DNA of 17,037 nt. Source: Oscillospiraceae bacterium (GTDB taxonomy: Bacteria > Bacillota_A > Clostridia > Oscillospirales > Ruminococcaceae). Shown piece after piece: positions 7,591 through 14,473 of this stretch; positions within the stretch are counted from its first letter, which is position 1; the number at the start of each line of letters is the position of its first letter. The notes beneath the pieces were generated by a model. It saw only the letters and a list, made by a program, of their open reading frames with translations, searched no databases and was not told the DNA's origin. A program made the position numbers and the translations under genes. The stretch spans positions 1-17,037 of the forward strand of contig JAGAJA010000105.1 of NCBI GenBank assembly GCA_017829075.1, read 5' to 3'.

Positions 7591-8811
7591 TCAAACCACT
7601 TGGAAGATGTAGAATTTCAGGTAGTCTGTTTCCGGTACGTTCCATAAAATGGGGTGGTCGGGGGACTGCCTTCGTGCCTCAATCTGCCGCAGGGAAACTC
7701 CCGCGTCCTCCGCAGCGTCATGGAGCATATGCCGGAACAGAGTTTCAGTCATGAAGTGCGAGCAGGAGCAGGTCGCGAGATAACCGCCCCTCGGCAGCAG
7801 CCGCATTGCCTTGAGGTTTATTTCCTTGTAGCCGCGCTCCGCAGCTTTTACCGTGCTGCTGCTTTTGGTGAATGCGGGCGGGTCGAGGATTATGAAATCG
7901 TAGGGGTGACCGCCTTTTTTGTAAAGCTCCGTCAGCAGGTCGAAAACGTCCGCCTTTGTGAATTCCATGTTCTCAAGTCCGTTCAGCTCGGCGTTCCTGC
8001 GGGTCATCTCGACAGCGTCCGCGGAGATGTCCACCGCATTCACAAGCTTTGCTCCCGCGGCGGCTGCATTCAGCGCGAATGCCCCGGTATGGGTGAAGCA
8101 GTCCAGCACTGTGCGCCCCTTTGCGATCTGCCGGATAGCCATGCGGTTGTATTTCTGGTCAAGGAAGAAGCCGGTTTTCTGACCGTTTATATAGTCCACC
8201 GTATATTTTATTCCGTTCTCGGTGATCTCAGTCACTCCGGAGAGGTCGGTGCGAAGCCCCTCGCCGGGGTAGAAGCCCTTGTATTCCTCCATGCCCTCCA
8301 GTTCACGGATCTTCACATCGTTGCGTTCGTAGATAGCGTTGATCTTTTCGCCCATTTCAGCGAGGGTCTGCACCAGCAGGGAATACAGTGTGTCCTTTAT
8401 TTTCTCGGTTCCGAGGGAAAGCACCTGCGTTACCAGAATATCCCCGAAGCGGTCAACAGTGAAGCCGGGGAACATATCCGCCTCCCCGAATATCAGCCGG
8501 CAGCAGGAGAAATCCTCTCCCATGACGGTGCGGCGGTAATCCAGCGCATAACGAATCCTCCGGGCATAGAAATCCCGGTCGAATCTGTCGTTTGCATTGC
8601 GTGAGATCACTCTTACACGGATCTTTGAATTGTCGTTGATATAGCCTGTGCCGAGATAGCGGCTTTTCCTGCTGAAAACATCGACAAGACCGCCGTTCTC
8701 GTATTCCCCGGAAAGGTCAGTGATCTCCTCCGCATAGACCCACGGGTGACCGCCGCGGAGCGCCTTTTCTCCCTTTTCGGTGACTGTTGCTCTGGGGTAG
8801 CTTCTTTCCAT
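7591..8811 (-). CDS. rlmI: RlmI-type class I SAM-dependent rRNA methyltransferase
   Basis: A 406-residue cytoplasmic enzyme of the RlmI (YccW) family, which makes 5-methylcytosine in 23S rRNA. An N-terminal PUA-like RNA-binding region (about 1-75, with GHPWVYAEEI at 21-30) precedes an RlmI-like linker domain and a Rossmann methyltransferase domain. SAM motif I is VLDCFTHTGAFAL (235-247) and the acidic residue binding the ribose is D261. The motif IV ILDPPAF (308-314) and the motif VI TCSCSHF (347-353) with C348/C350 fit an m5C enzyme with a catalytic Cys. The ATG at 8811 follows AAAAGGA by 11 bases. It is the first gene of an operon with DUF1653 and MATE genes, driven by the promoter at 8861-8889. 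The family is certain; the exact target base is inferred from the family. Confidence 0.94.
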   Translation of the reverse strand: MERSYPRATVTEKGEKALRGGHPWVYAEEITDLSGEYENGGLVDVFSRKSRYLGTGYINDNSKIRVRVISRNANDRFDRDFYARRIRYALDYRRTVMGEDFSCCRLIFGEADMFPGFTVDRFGDILVTQVLSLGTEKIKDTLYSLLVQTLAEMGEKINAIYERNDVKIRELEGMEEYKGFYPGEGLRTDLSGVTEITENGIKYTVDYINGQKTGFFLDQKYNRMAIRQIAKGRTVLDCFTHTGAFALNAAAAGAKLVNAVDISADAVEMTRRNAELNGLENMEFTKADVFDLLTELYKKGGHPYDFIILDPPAFTKSSSTVKAAERGYKEINLKAMRLLPRGGYLATCSCSHFMTETLFRHMLHDAAEDAGVSLRQIEARRQSPDHPILWNVPETDYLKFYIFQVV

Positions 8812-8860
8812 ATTAATATATATCCTTTTCAGAGTTATTGTCAGTTGTTAAGACTACAAC

Positions 8861-8889
8861 ATTATACATCTAATTCTTTGAGAAGTCAA
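8861..8889 (-). promoter_or_regulatory. Promoter of the rlmI-DUF1653-MATE operon
   Basis: Minus-strand TTGACT (8884-8889), 17-base spacer, TATAAT (8861-8866) with TG one base upstream. Predicted start is about 8854, giving a leader of some 43 bases before the rlmI ATG. Confidence 0.85.
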
Positions 8890-8927
8890 GTGGATATACA
8901 ATCAAGAAGAAATAATCAGAAAACTTT

Positions 8928-9112
8928 GATCCCCGGATAAAATCGGGGGATCTCAGGCTGTCGATAAACCCTTATCTTCGTCGTCACTCCGCATAACGGC
9001 AGGCACAAAGCCTAGCCGTTATGCGGGTTCCTAGAATCTGAGGGCTTCTCGCCACCCTGAAAAGGTACTTTTTCAACAAGCTGAGATCCCCCGGATAAAA
9101 TCGGGGGATCTT
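8928..9112. repeat. Copy 2 of the 121-bp structured repeat, flanked by a duplicated hairpin
   Basis: The core 8953-9073 repeats 5731-5851 with two changes. One (C to T at 8972) turns a C-G pair of the CCCTCA/TGAGGG stem into a T-G wobble and so keeps the fold. On the left (8928-8952) and right (9085-9110) lie two copies of a hairpin of the form GATCCCCC-GGATAAAAT-CGGGGGATC; the left copy lacks one C. This hairpin is unrelated to the ones flanking copy 1. The right end of the element reads TTCAACAAGCTG, which partly mirrors the left end CAGGCTGTCGATAAA (11 of 16 positions as inverted repeats). Confidence 0.85.
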
Positions 9113-9133
9113 ACTTATTATATATGTAGAATT

Positions 9134-9153
9134 GCCCTCCCGGGCGGGAGGGC
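9134..9153 (-). terminator. Hairpin after the small Cys-rich protein gene
   Basis: An 8-bp GC-only stem GCCCTCCC/GGGAGGGC with a 4-base loop, beginning about 10 bases after the stop codon of the 44-residue gene. On the minus strand it is followed by AATTCT, a weak U-tract, so it may be a terminator or an RNA-stabilising hairpin. Confidence 0.5.
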
Positions 9154-9163
9154 AGGTCAACGA

Positions 9164-9298
9164 TTAGCAGCAGGGATTGTTGTTGCAGCCGCAGCCGTGA
9201 TCGCAGTCGTTGTTGTTGTTACCGCATACGCAGAACAGGATAAGGATAAGAATGATGATCCAGCAGCAGTTACCATTGCCAAAGTTGAAGCATGACAT
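9164..9298 (-). CDS. Small Cys-rich, Asn-rich membrane protein (44 aa)
   Basis: The ORF encodes 44 residues. It starts MSCFNFGNGNCCW, then has a purely hydrophobic stretch (residues 13-22, WIIILILILF, extending to V24), then a tail rich in Asn, Gly and Cys ending NNNPCC. There are ten cysteines (3, 11, 12, 23, 25, 32, 36, 38, 43, 44), one His (34) and two Asp. The start is fixed by a consensus ribosome site AAGGAGG (9307-9313) 8 bases before the ATG. A hairpin follows the stop. The gene diverges from the ClpC-like gene, with 175 bases between the two starts. It looks like a single-pass membrane microprotein with a metal-binding or disulfide-forming tail. I do not recognise a named family, and the function is unknown. 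Confidence 0.8.
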   Translation of the reverse strand: MSCFNFGNGNCCWIIILILILFCVCGNNNNDCDHGCGCNNNPCC

Positions 9299-9344
9299 AC
9301 TCGTGTCCTCCTTGAATTAAGTCTGAGAAACGTTCCGCTTCCCC

Positions 9345-9374
9345 TTGAAGCTTCCGTTTCATAGTACATATTAT
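9345..9374 (+). promoter_or_regulatory. Possible promoter of the ClpC-like gene
   Basis: TTGAAG (9345-9350), 18-base spacer, TATTAT (9369-9374). A pair of 9-base direct repeats TTCCG(C/T)TTC at 9333-9341 and 9352-9360 overlaps it and could be operator half-sites. I see no CIRCE element and no CtsR heptad repeats in this intergenic region. The gene itself has a GGGAGG ribosome site 7 bases before the ATG at 9474. Confidence 0.4.
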
Positions 9375-9473
9375 GCAGCAGAGCCTAAATGGTGACAGAA
9401 TATATTTTCCTCCGACTGAAATAATTGCCAATCTTCTGCACATACTATCTATATCAACGAGGGAGGTTTTAGC

Positions 9474-11843
9474 ATGAATTCGATCAGCGGTTTTTCTGAC
9501 AGCGCGATAAAGGCGCTCAATGCGGCTCTGGGCGCGGCAATGGGTTATGGACACACATATGTCGGCAGCGAGCATATTCTGTACGGCCTAACTTCCGACG
9601 ACAGTTTTCCGTCGGCGGTATTCCTGAAAAAATACGGCGTTGGCAGGAACGAGGTGCTGCGGCGGCTGGAAACACTTGTCGGCAAGGGCAAACCCACCCG
9701 GCTCACCCTTAACGACCTCACTCCCCGCAGCCGCAGGCTCATGGAGAACGCACTGTCCTTTGCGGCGGGGGAGAATATCCGCAAGGCGGGAACGGAGCAC
9801 CTTCTCCGGGCGATTGTCATGGATAAGGACAGCTACGGCTGGCAGATCCTCGCGGAGTATGGCGTAAATCCGGTGAAGCTTGCCGGAGAGGTCTGCGCGC
9901 AGAGGTATGTCGAGCCGGAATTTCAGCAGAACGAAAAGGAGCGCCGCGCAAAGCTGCCGGCTCTGTCAAAATACGGCAGAGATCTGACGGAGCTTGCGCT
10001 CACAGGAAAGCTTGATCCGGTGATAGGCAGAGAGCAGGAAACCGAGCGGCTTATCCGGGTGCTGCTCCGCCGCTGTAAGAATAATCCTTGTCTTATCGGC
10101 GATGCAGGAGTTGGAAAAACCGCAGTCGTAGAGGGCTTCGCTCAGCGGGTCGCGGCGGGAACTGTCCCGCAGGGACTTCTCGGAAAAAGAATTTACTCCC
10201 TCGATCTGACCGCAATGCTTGCCGGGGCGAAGTACCGGGGAGATTTTGAGGAGCGCCTTAAAAGCGTAATCGAAGAAGCCGCTAACTGCAAGAATATAAT
10301 ATTGTTCATTGACGAGCTGCACAGCATTGTCGGCACAGGAGCGGCGGAGGGCGCGATAGACGCTGCGAATATTCTGAAACCACAGCTCGCTCGCGGTGAG
10401 ATCTGCCTTATCGGAGCAACAACCACCGAGGAATACCGCAGATTTATCGAAAAGGACAGCGCGCTTGAGCGGCGGTTCCAGCCGATAGTTGTGGAGCAGC
10501 CCACAGAGCAGCAGACGGTGGAGATACTAAAGGGAATGCGCCGCAGCTATGAGCAGCACCACTGCGTTACTATCACTGATGACGCGCTTGAGGAAGCAGT
10601 GCGGCTGTCTGTACGGTATATCACTGACCGCAGGCTGCCGGATAAGGCGCTTGATCTTGTAGACGAGGCGGCGGCGCAGGTTCGCTCCGGAGCAATGAAC
10701 GAGGCGTATATCCGGCGGCTGTCCGAGGTGCGCAGGCTGCTTGCCGGAGGATTTAAGAATTCCGCGGAAGCCGAAAAACTCAGAGCTGAGGAGTTTTCCC
10801 TCGTGAAGGCGCTGAATTCCCGCTGCGGCAGCAATACCGTGGACAAGGCTGACATAGCGCAGGCGGTTTCTTCTATCACAGGTATTCCGGCGCAGAGGTT
10901 GTCCGAGGACGAAGCGGCAAGGCTCTCCGGGCTTGAGGAGGAACTGAAAAAGCGCGTGGTAGGTCAGGACGCGGCGGTGGAGTTGGTTGCAAATGCAGTC
11001 CGCCGCGGCAGGACAGGTCTTAAAGAGCCGAACCGCCCGACCTGCTCATTCCTGTTCCTCGGTCAGACCGGAGTAGGCAAGACGGAGCTTGCCAAAGCGC
11101 TTGCGGAAGCGGTTTTCGGGGACGAGAAGCGCATTATCCGGTTCGATATGTCGGAGTTCATGGAGAAGCACTCCGTTTCAAAGCTTATCGGCTCTCCTCC
11201 CGGATATGTGGGCTTTGAGGAAGAGGGGCAGCTTATAAAGAAAGTGCGCAGCGCGCCCTATTCCGTGGTGCTTTTTGACGAGGTGGAAAAGGCGCACCCG
11301 GACGTACTGAATTTACTGCTCCAGATACTTGAGGAGGGTACGCTCACCGCCGCAGACGGAAAGCAGGCGGATTTCCGCAGCTCGATCGTGATTATGACCG
11401 GAAACATCGGCGCAGAGGAGCTGTCAAAGAACTCCCTCGGATTTGGGACTTCACAGCAGGACAGCGGGGAAGCGGAGGTTATGAAGTCACTGAAAAAGCA
11501 GTTCAGCCCTGAGCTTATCAATAGGATAGATAACGTTATCGTATTCCGTAAGCTGGGTGAGGAGCAGCTTGAAGCGATCTGCCGAATACTTCTCAGAAAG
11601 CTGTCAAAGCGCGCCGCGCAGTGCGGAATTAATCTGAGCTTCACGGACGAGGCAGTTAAGCATCTCTGCCGTGACAGCCGGGAGCGCAGCATGGGCGCGC
11701 GTCCTCTCCGCCGGACGATAACCTCCGAAATAGAGGATATGCTGTCACGAATGATGATCTCCGGGGAATTGAAAAGCGGCAGCCGCGCCGAGGTCTGCGA
11801 GGAATTAGGCGGGCTTTTGGTCAAGGTAATGTCCACTCAATAA
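9474..11843 (+). CDS. clpC: ClpC-like AAA+ unfoldase (Clp protease ATP-binding subunit)
   Basis: A 789-residue class-1 Hsp100 ATPase that unfolds proteins and feeds them to ClpP. Residues 1-145 are the double Clp-N repeat. AAA-1 has Walker A GDAGVGKT (209-216), pore loop KYRGDF (253-258), Walker B ILFIDE (276-281) and an arginine finger near R333/R334. AAA-2 has Walker A GQTGVGKT (530-537), pore loop GYVG (577-580), Walker B VVLFDE (598-603) and sensor-2 GARPLRR (741-747). An LGF tripeptide at 655-657 sits where ClpC proteins carry the ClpP-docking loop, so partnership with ClpP is likely. The middle (M/UVR) region between the ATPase domains (about 404-455) is present but short and diverged from typical ClpC. 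The gene is alone, without ctsR, mcsA or mcsB beside it. ClpA/ClpE-type assignments are less likely given this middle region and the lack of a zinc finger. Confidence 0.93.
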   Translation: MNSISGFSDSAIKALNAALGAAMGYGHTYVGSEHILYGLTSDDSFPSAVFLKKYGVGRNEVLRRLETLVGKGKPTRLTLNDLTPRSRRLMENALSFAAGENIRKAGTEHLLRAIVMDKDSYGWQILAEYGVNPVKLAGEVCAQRYVEPEFQQNEKERRAKLPALSKYGRDLTELALTGKLDPVIGREQETERLIRVLLRRCKNNPCLIGDAGVGKTAVVEGFAQRVAAGTVPQGLLGKRIYSLDLTAMLAGAKYRGDFEERLKSVIEEAANCKNIILFIDELHSIVGTGAAEGAIDAANILKPQLARGEICLIGATTTEEYRRFIEKDSALERRFQPIVVEQPTEQQTVEILKGMRRSYEQHHCVTITDDALEEAVRLSVRYITDRRLPDKALDLVDEAAAQVRSGAMNEAYIRRLSEVRRLLAGGFKNSAEAEKLRAEEFSLVKALNSRCGSNTVDKADIAQAVSSITGIPAQRLSEDEAARLSGLEEELKKRVVGQDAAVELVANAVRRGRTGLKEPNRPTCSFLFLGQTGVGKTELAKALAEAVFGDEKRIIRFDMSEFMEKHSVSKLIGSPPGYVGFEEEGQLIKKVRSAPYSVVLFDEVEKAHPDVLNLLLQILEEGTLTAADGKQADFRSSIVIMTGNIGAEELSKNSLGFGTSQQDSGEAEVMKSLKKQFSPELINRIDNVIVFRKLGEEQLEAICRILLRKLSKRAAQCGINLSFTDEAVKHLCRDSRERSMGARPLRRTITSEIEDMLSRMMISGELKSGSRAEVCEELGGLLVKVMSTQ

Positions 11844-11870
11844 AAAAATAAAAAAAATTTCAGAAAACGC

Positions 11871-11899
11871 TTGACAAATCATATCCGTTGTGATATAAT
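11871..11899 (+). promoter_or_regulatory. Promoter of tRNA-fMet
   Basis: Perfect TTGACA (11871-11876) and TATAAT (11894-11899) with a 17-base spacer and a TG extended -10. The A-rich tracts just upstream (11842-11860) could act as an UP element. The block closely matches the promoter of tRNA-Thr at 169-197, including spacer bases AATCA next to the -35 and GTGA before the -10. Confidence 0.9.
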
Positions 11900-11903
11900 A
11901 TTT

Positions 11904-11935
11904 AAGTACTCAAGAGAAGCAGCGCTTGAGTGCTT
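11904..11935 (+). other. Leader hairpin upstream of tRNA-fMet
   Basis: AAGTACTCAAG (11904-11914) pairs over 11 positions (one G-T wobble) with CTTGAGTGCTT (11925-11935) around a 10-base loop. It lies between the promoter and the tRNA 5' end, so it should be in the 5' leader of the primary transcript, perhaps as a processing signal. Confidence 0.6.
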
Positions 11936-11940
11936 GATAT

Positions 11941-12017
<77 letters not shown>

Positions 12018-12023
12018 CTAAAG

Positions 12024-12057
12024 AAACCGCTTAACCATTAGGGTTGAGCGGTTTTTT
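12024..12057 (+). terminator. Intrinsic terminator of tRNA-fMet
   Basis: AAACCGCTTAACC pairs with GGTTGAGCGGTTT around a short loop and runs straight into a T6 tract at 12052-12057. It begins 6 bases after the tRNA CCA. Confidence 0.88.
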
Positions 12058-12100
12058 CATGTTTCTGAAAAGAATGAAAATGAACTATAATTCGTGTTTT

Positions 12101-12157
12101 TGTCTGTTTCCATCCAATGTCGCATCCAATTTTCAAAAAGCTTCTTGGATGCAGACA
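12101..12157. repeat. CATCCAA motif cluster and inverted repeat between tRNA-fMet and the integrase
   Basis: CATCCAA occurs twice in direct orientation (12110-12116 and 12123-12129) and once inverted (TTGGATG, 12145-12151). GCATCCAA/TTGGATGC forms an 8-bp stem around a 15-base loop, and TGTCTG (12101-12106)/CAGACA (12152-12157) mirrors the outside. Its place beside the recombinase gene makes recombinase-binding or attachment-site function possible, but this is inference. Confidence 0.5.
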
Positions 12158-12210
12158 GGGTAAGAAGAAATAATATTTTACATATAATGTAAGCGACACA
12201 TGAGTAATAG

Positions 12211-12246
12211 AAAATCCCCTCACCTAGCTTTTATATAGATGAGGGG
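12211..12246 (-). terminator. Terminator of the integrase gene
   Basis: On the minus strand CCCCTCATCTA pairs with TAGGTGAGGGG (11 positions, one wobble) around a 9-base loop and is followed by ATTTTCT. It starts 8 bases after the integrase stop codon. The plus-strand side also has a T-rich tail, so it may work in both directions. Confidence 0.8.
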
Positions 12247-12253
12247 TATTTCT

Positions 12254-13270
12254 TTATTCGGCTTTTCTGCCGTATATATTTGCTATTGCGTTGCAGGCTG
12301 TACTATTGTTGTCCTTGAACGCATGAGCGTAAATATCCATTGTTACGGAGGGTTTACTGTGTCCTAACAAGCGGCTAACGGTTACTACATCTGTGTTATC
12401 GTGAATTAGATTGGTTGCCACAGAGTGTCGGAATGCGTGTGGGTGAATGTGTGGCAGGTTATACCTTGCGGAAAAGTTACCACACCAGTCTGTTATGCTA
12501 CAAGGATTTATCGGACTGCCGTTGGCTTGGGTAAATACATATTCATCAGCATTCCAACTGCTATCTGATGGCTTAGTGCTTTCATACTCCAATTTATAGT
12601 CTATTAACACTTGAAACAGGTCATCTGTAATGACTAGTTTTCTTTGTGAAGCTTTTGTTTTTGGGGTACTGCTATAACTGCCAGATCCGTATGTGTATAA
12701 CCATGTGTTAGTTATATCTAGTACTTTATTGTCGAAATCGATAGACTGCCAACGCAGACCAGCTATCTCACCTCTCCGACAACCTGTATAAATAAGTAAG
12801 TACATTATTGCTCTCCACTTTGCGGATACATTACCTTCTACATATTCACTGTCAACGATTGCAAGAATATCTTGTATTTCTTCTGCTGTAAACACATCTT
12901 GTTCGGGAGTGGTGAACTTAGGTTTTGCGGCATCATTGGCAGGATTGTATTTTAATATACCTTCCTTTATTGCTAAAGCGAAAAGGGAGTAAAGAAATTG
13001 ATGATGCTCCCAGACTGTTTTACCCGCCAACGTTGCCTTGCTGTCAACTACATCAAATAAATCTGAAAACTTGTATTGGGGTATTTTGGTAATAGGTGGC
13101 TCCGGCTTACGTTTTCTGCTTCTAACACCATTTGTATATGCAATTTTGTCCTTGTCATTCAGCAATTTAATAAATGCCTTAAAAATCTTTTGTGCGTTGT
13201 CGTATTCAATGTTTCTACCCTTTACTGCTGACTTTATTGTTTGTAACGATAATTGTGTAATAGCACACAA
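12254..13270 (-). CDS. Tyrosine recombinase / phage-type integrase, apparently 5'-truncated
   Basis: A 338-residue tyrosine recombinase with all core catalytic residues: R165 (TGCRRGE), a Lys in PKTKASQR (204/206), H278 and R281 (HAFRH), H304 (LLGHS) and Y314 (MDIYAH). Residues 85-110 resemble the end of a SAM-like core-binding domain. Residues 1-35 look like the last helices of an XRE-type helix-turn-helix (LSLQTIKSAVKGRN...AQKIFKAF), an insertion I recall from some clostridial integrases. The usual N-terminal arm-binding domain and the first half of the core-binding domain are missing, and the only start here is a TTG without a clear ribosome site. The frame stays open upstream only to about 13306. 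It is therefore probably a truncated, non-functional remnant. It differs in base composition from the core genes and sits 237 bases from tRNA-fMet, as island integrases often do. Confidence 0.85.
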   Translation of the reverse strand: MCAITQLSLQTIKSAVKGRNIEYDNAQKIFKAFIKLLNDKDKIAYTNGVRSRKRKPEPPITKIPQYKFSDLFDVVDSKATLAGKTVWEHHQFLYSLFALAIKEGILKYNPANDAAKPKFTTPEQDVFTAEEIQDILAIVDSEYVEGNVSAKWRAIMYLLIYTGCRRGEIAGLRWQSIDFDNKVLDITNTWLYTYGSGSYSSTPKTKASQRKLVITDDLFQVLIDYKLEYESTKPSDSSWNADEYVFTQANGSPINPCSITDWCGNFSARYNLPHIHPHAFRHSVATNLIHDNTDVVTVSRLLGHSKPSVTMDIYAHAFKDNNSTACNAIANIYGRKAE

Positions 13271-13272
13271 TT
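13251..13272. repeat. Perfect inverted repeat near the integrase/secreted-gene junction
   Basis: AATTGTGT (13251-13258), six bases AATAGC, then ACACAATT (13265-13272). The size (8-bp arms, 6-base spacer) resembles a tyrosine recombinase core site, though it lies inside the reading frame of the integrase and may be chance. Confidence 0.4.
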
Positions 13273-13337
13273 CAACTTGGGTAATATAAAACGGCTTCAG
13301 CCTTACTTATCAGGGTAATGATATTCTTGAAGCTGGT

Positions 13338-14444
13338 TTGTCATATCCCAGAAACGGAAAAGAAAGCTATGCAGTGTTCCCTGCAGTTACAGACAAGTAT
13401 ATCACTATGCAGCTTCCCAGACAGGCAACTAATGTAACTGTTGATAAGGAAAGCTTGAACAAGGTTTTTTCGTCACTTCTTAATGTAATCAAGTATTATT
13501 ATAAAGACGCAGAAATCAGCTATACAAACAGACAAGAAAGCATTGGTGATATTAGCTTTAATGGTGATATTGTAACTGTTACTTTCGACCAGGAAACAAT
13601 CAGCAACATTCTGGGTGATATGGCTGATGTTATTGCAGACAGCGATCTAAAAGATTCTTTAAGCAGTAATTCTATATTAGGTGAACTAGTAGCTTTCTTA
13701 CAGAACGAGCAGAATTATATATACTACATATCTGATTCCAACTGCTACCTTGACTTCACAACTTATGTTAATCCAGACGGAACTATTGCAGGTAATAAGA
13801 TTAAGTACAGAGAAAATCACCGCAGCGACAAGAAATCCTTTGATTATCTGTATATGTCAAATGGTAGCAAATATGCGCTATATAGTAAAATTAACGGCAT
13901 AAAAATGATTGATGTTCGGGTAGACAGAAAGAACAATACAAGTGGAAATGCAGAAATAAGGCTTGCATTATCTTCTGTTGATACTGCTACTCTTTTCATT
14001 TCCTATGATAACTATGCTATAAAGAAGCTGTACAACCTATCCGTACCCACGGGAAACTATTCTATTACTGCTGATTTATCTGATAACTTTATCTCTTCCT
14101 TGTCCACTCTCGGACTTAATGCAGATATGCTTTATGGATTAAGAGAAGATCCTATCACCCTCACTCTGGGAGCAGAAAATGACAGTTATAAGATAGATAT
14201 GGAAATAAGCAGCATAGCCAAAATAACAGCAGAAACCATGTTATCAGAAGATACAGAGGGTGTAAGCAAGGGTAAAGAAGCTATTGATTCTGCTGACACT
14301 GATAAGATAGCAGAATTTGAAGATGAATACTCCGAATATATCAAATCTCTTGATGACCCTCTGTACAACCTTATCAATCAGCCCGAACAGACAGAAGAAA
14401 TTAACTCTGAAACCTCTGCGAGTGAAATTGATTACTTTGCTTAA
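13338..14444 (+). CDS. Uncharacterised, probably secreted protein, 5'-truncated
   Basis: A 368-residue protein counted from a TTG that has no ribosome site. The same frame is open back to 13290 and reads plausible protein there (NGFSLTYQGNDILEAG), so the true start and any signal peptide seem to be missing. The sequence is rich in Ser, Asn, Asp, Tyr and Ile, with alternating polar/hydrophobic stretches that suggest beta structure, as in surface or lipoprotein-type proteins. The C-terminus (about 300-368) is acidic, rich in Glu, Ser and Asp. No catalytic motif or known domain was recognised. The next gene follows after 29 bases, so both were probably one transcript, yet no promoter is visible upstream. 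It could be a pseudogene cut at the junction near 13285-13300. Confidence 0.65.
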   Translation: MSYPRNGKESYAVFPAVTDKYITMQLPRQATNVTVDKESLNKVFSSLLNVIKYYYKDAEISYTNRQESIGDISFNGDIVTVTFDQETISNILGDMADVIADSDLKDSLSSNSILGELVAFLQNEQNYIYYISDSNCYLDFTTYVNPDGTIAGNKIKYRENHRSDKKSFDYLYMSNGSKYALYSKINGIKMIDVRVDRKNNTSGNAEIRLALSSVDTATLFISYDNYAIKKLYNLSVPTGNYSITADLSDNFISSLSTLGLNADMLYGLREDPITLTLGAENDSYKIDMEISSIAKITAETMLSEDTEGVSKGKEAIDSADTDKIAEFEDEYSEYIKSLDDPLYNLINQPEQTEEINSETSASEIDYFA

Positions 14445-14473
14445 TTATAATTGCTGATGAAAGGAAGAACATT

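Noticed and set aside
7654..8604. 316-codon open frame on the plus strand
   Set aside because: Fully antisense to the rlmI gene, which has complete family motifs; the plus-frame protein shows no domain and no ribosome site.
9157..9369. 70-codon minus-strand frame
   Set aside because: Same strand but different frame from the 44-residue Cys-rich gene, which has the consensus ribosome site and a sensible protein layout.
9299..9473. CIRCE or CtsR operator upstream of the ClpC-like gene
   Set aside because: Neither the TTAGCACTC dyad nor the GGTCAAA heptad repeat is present.
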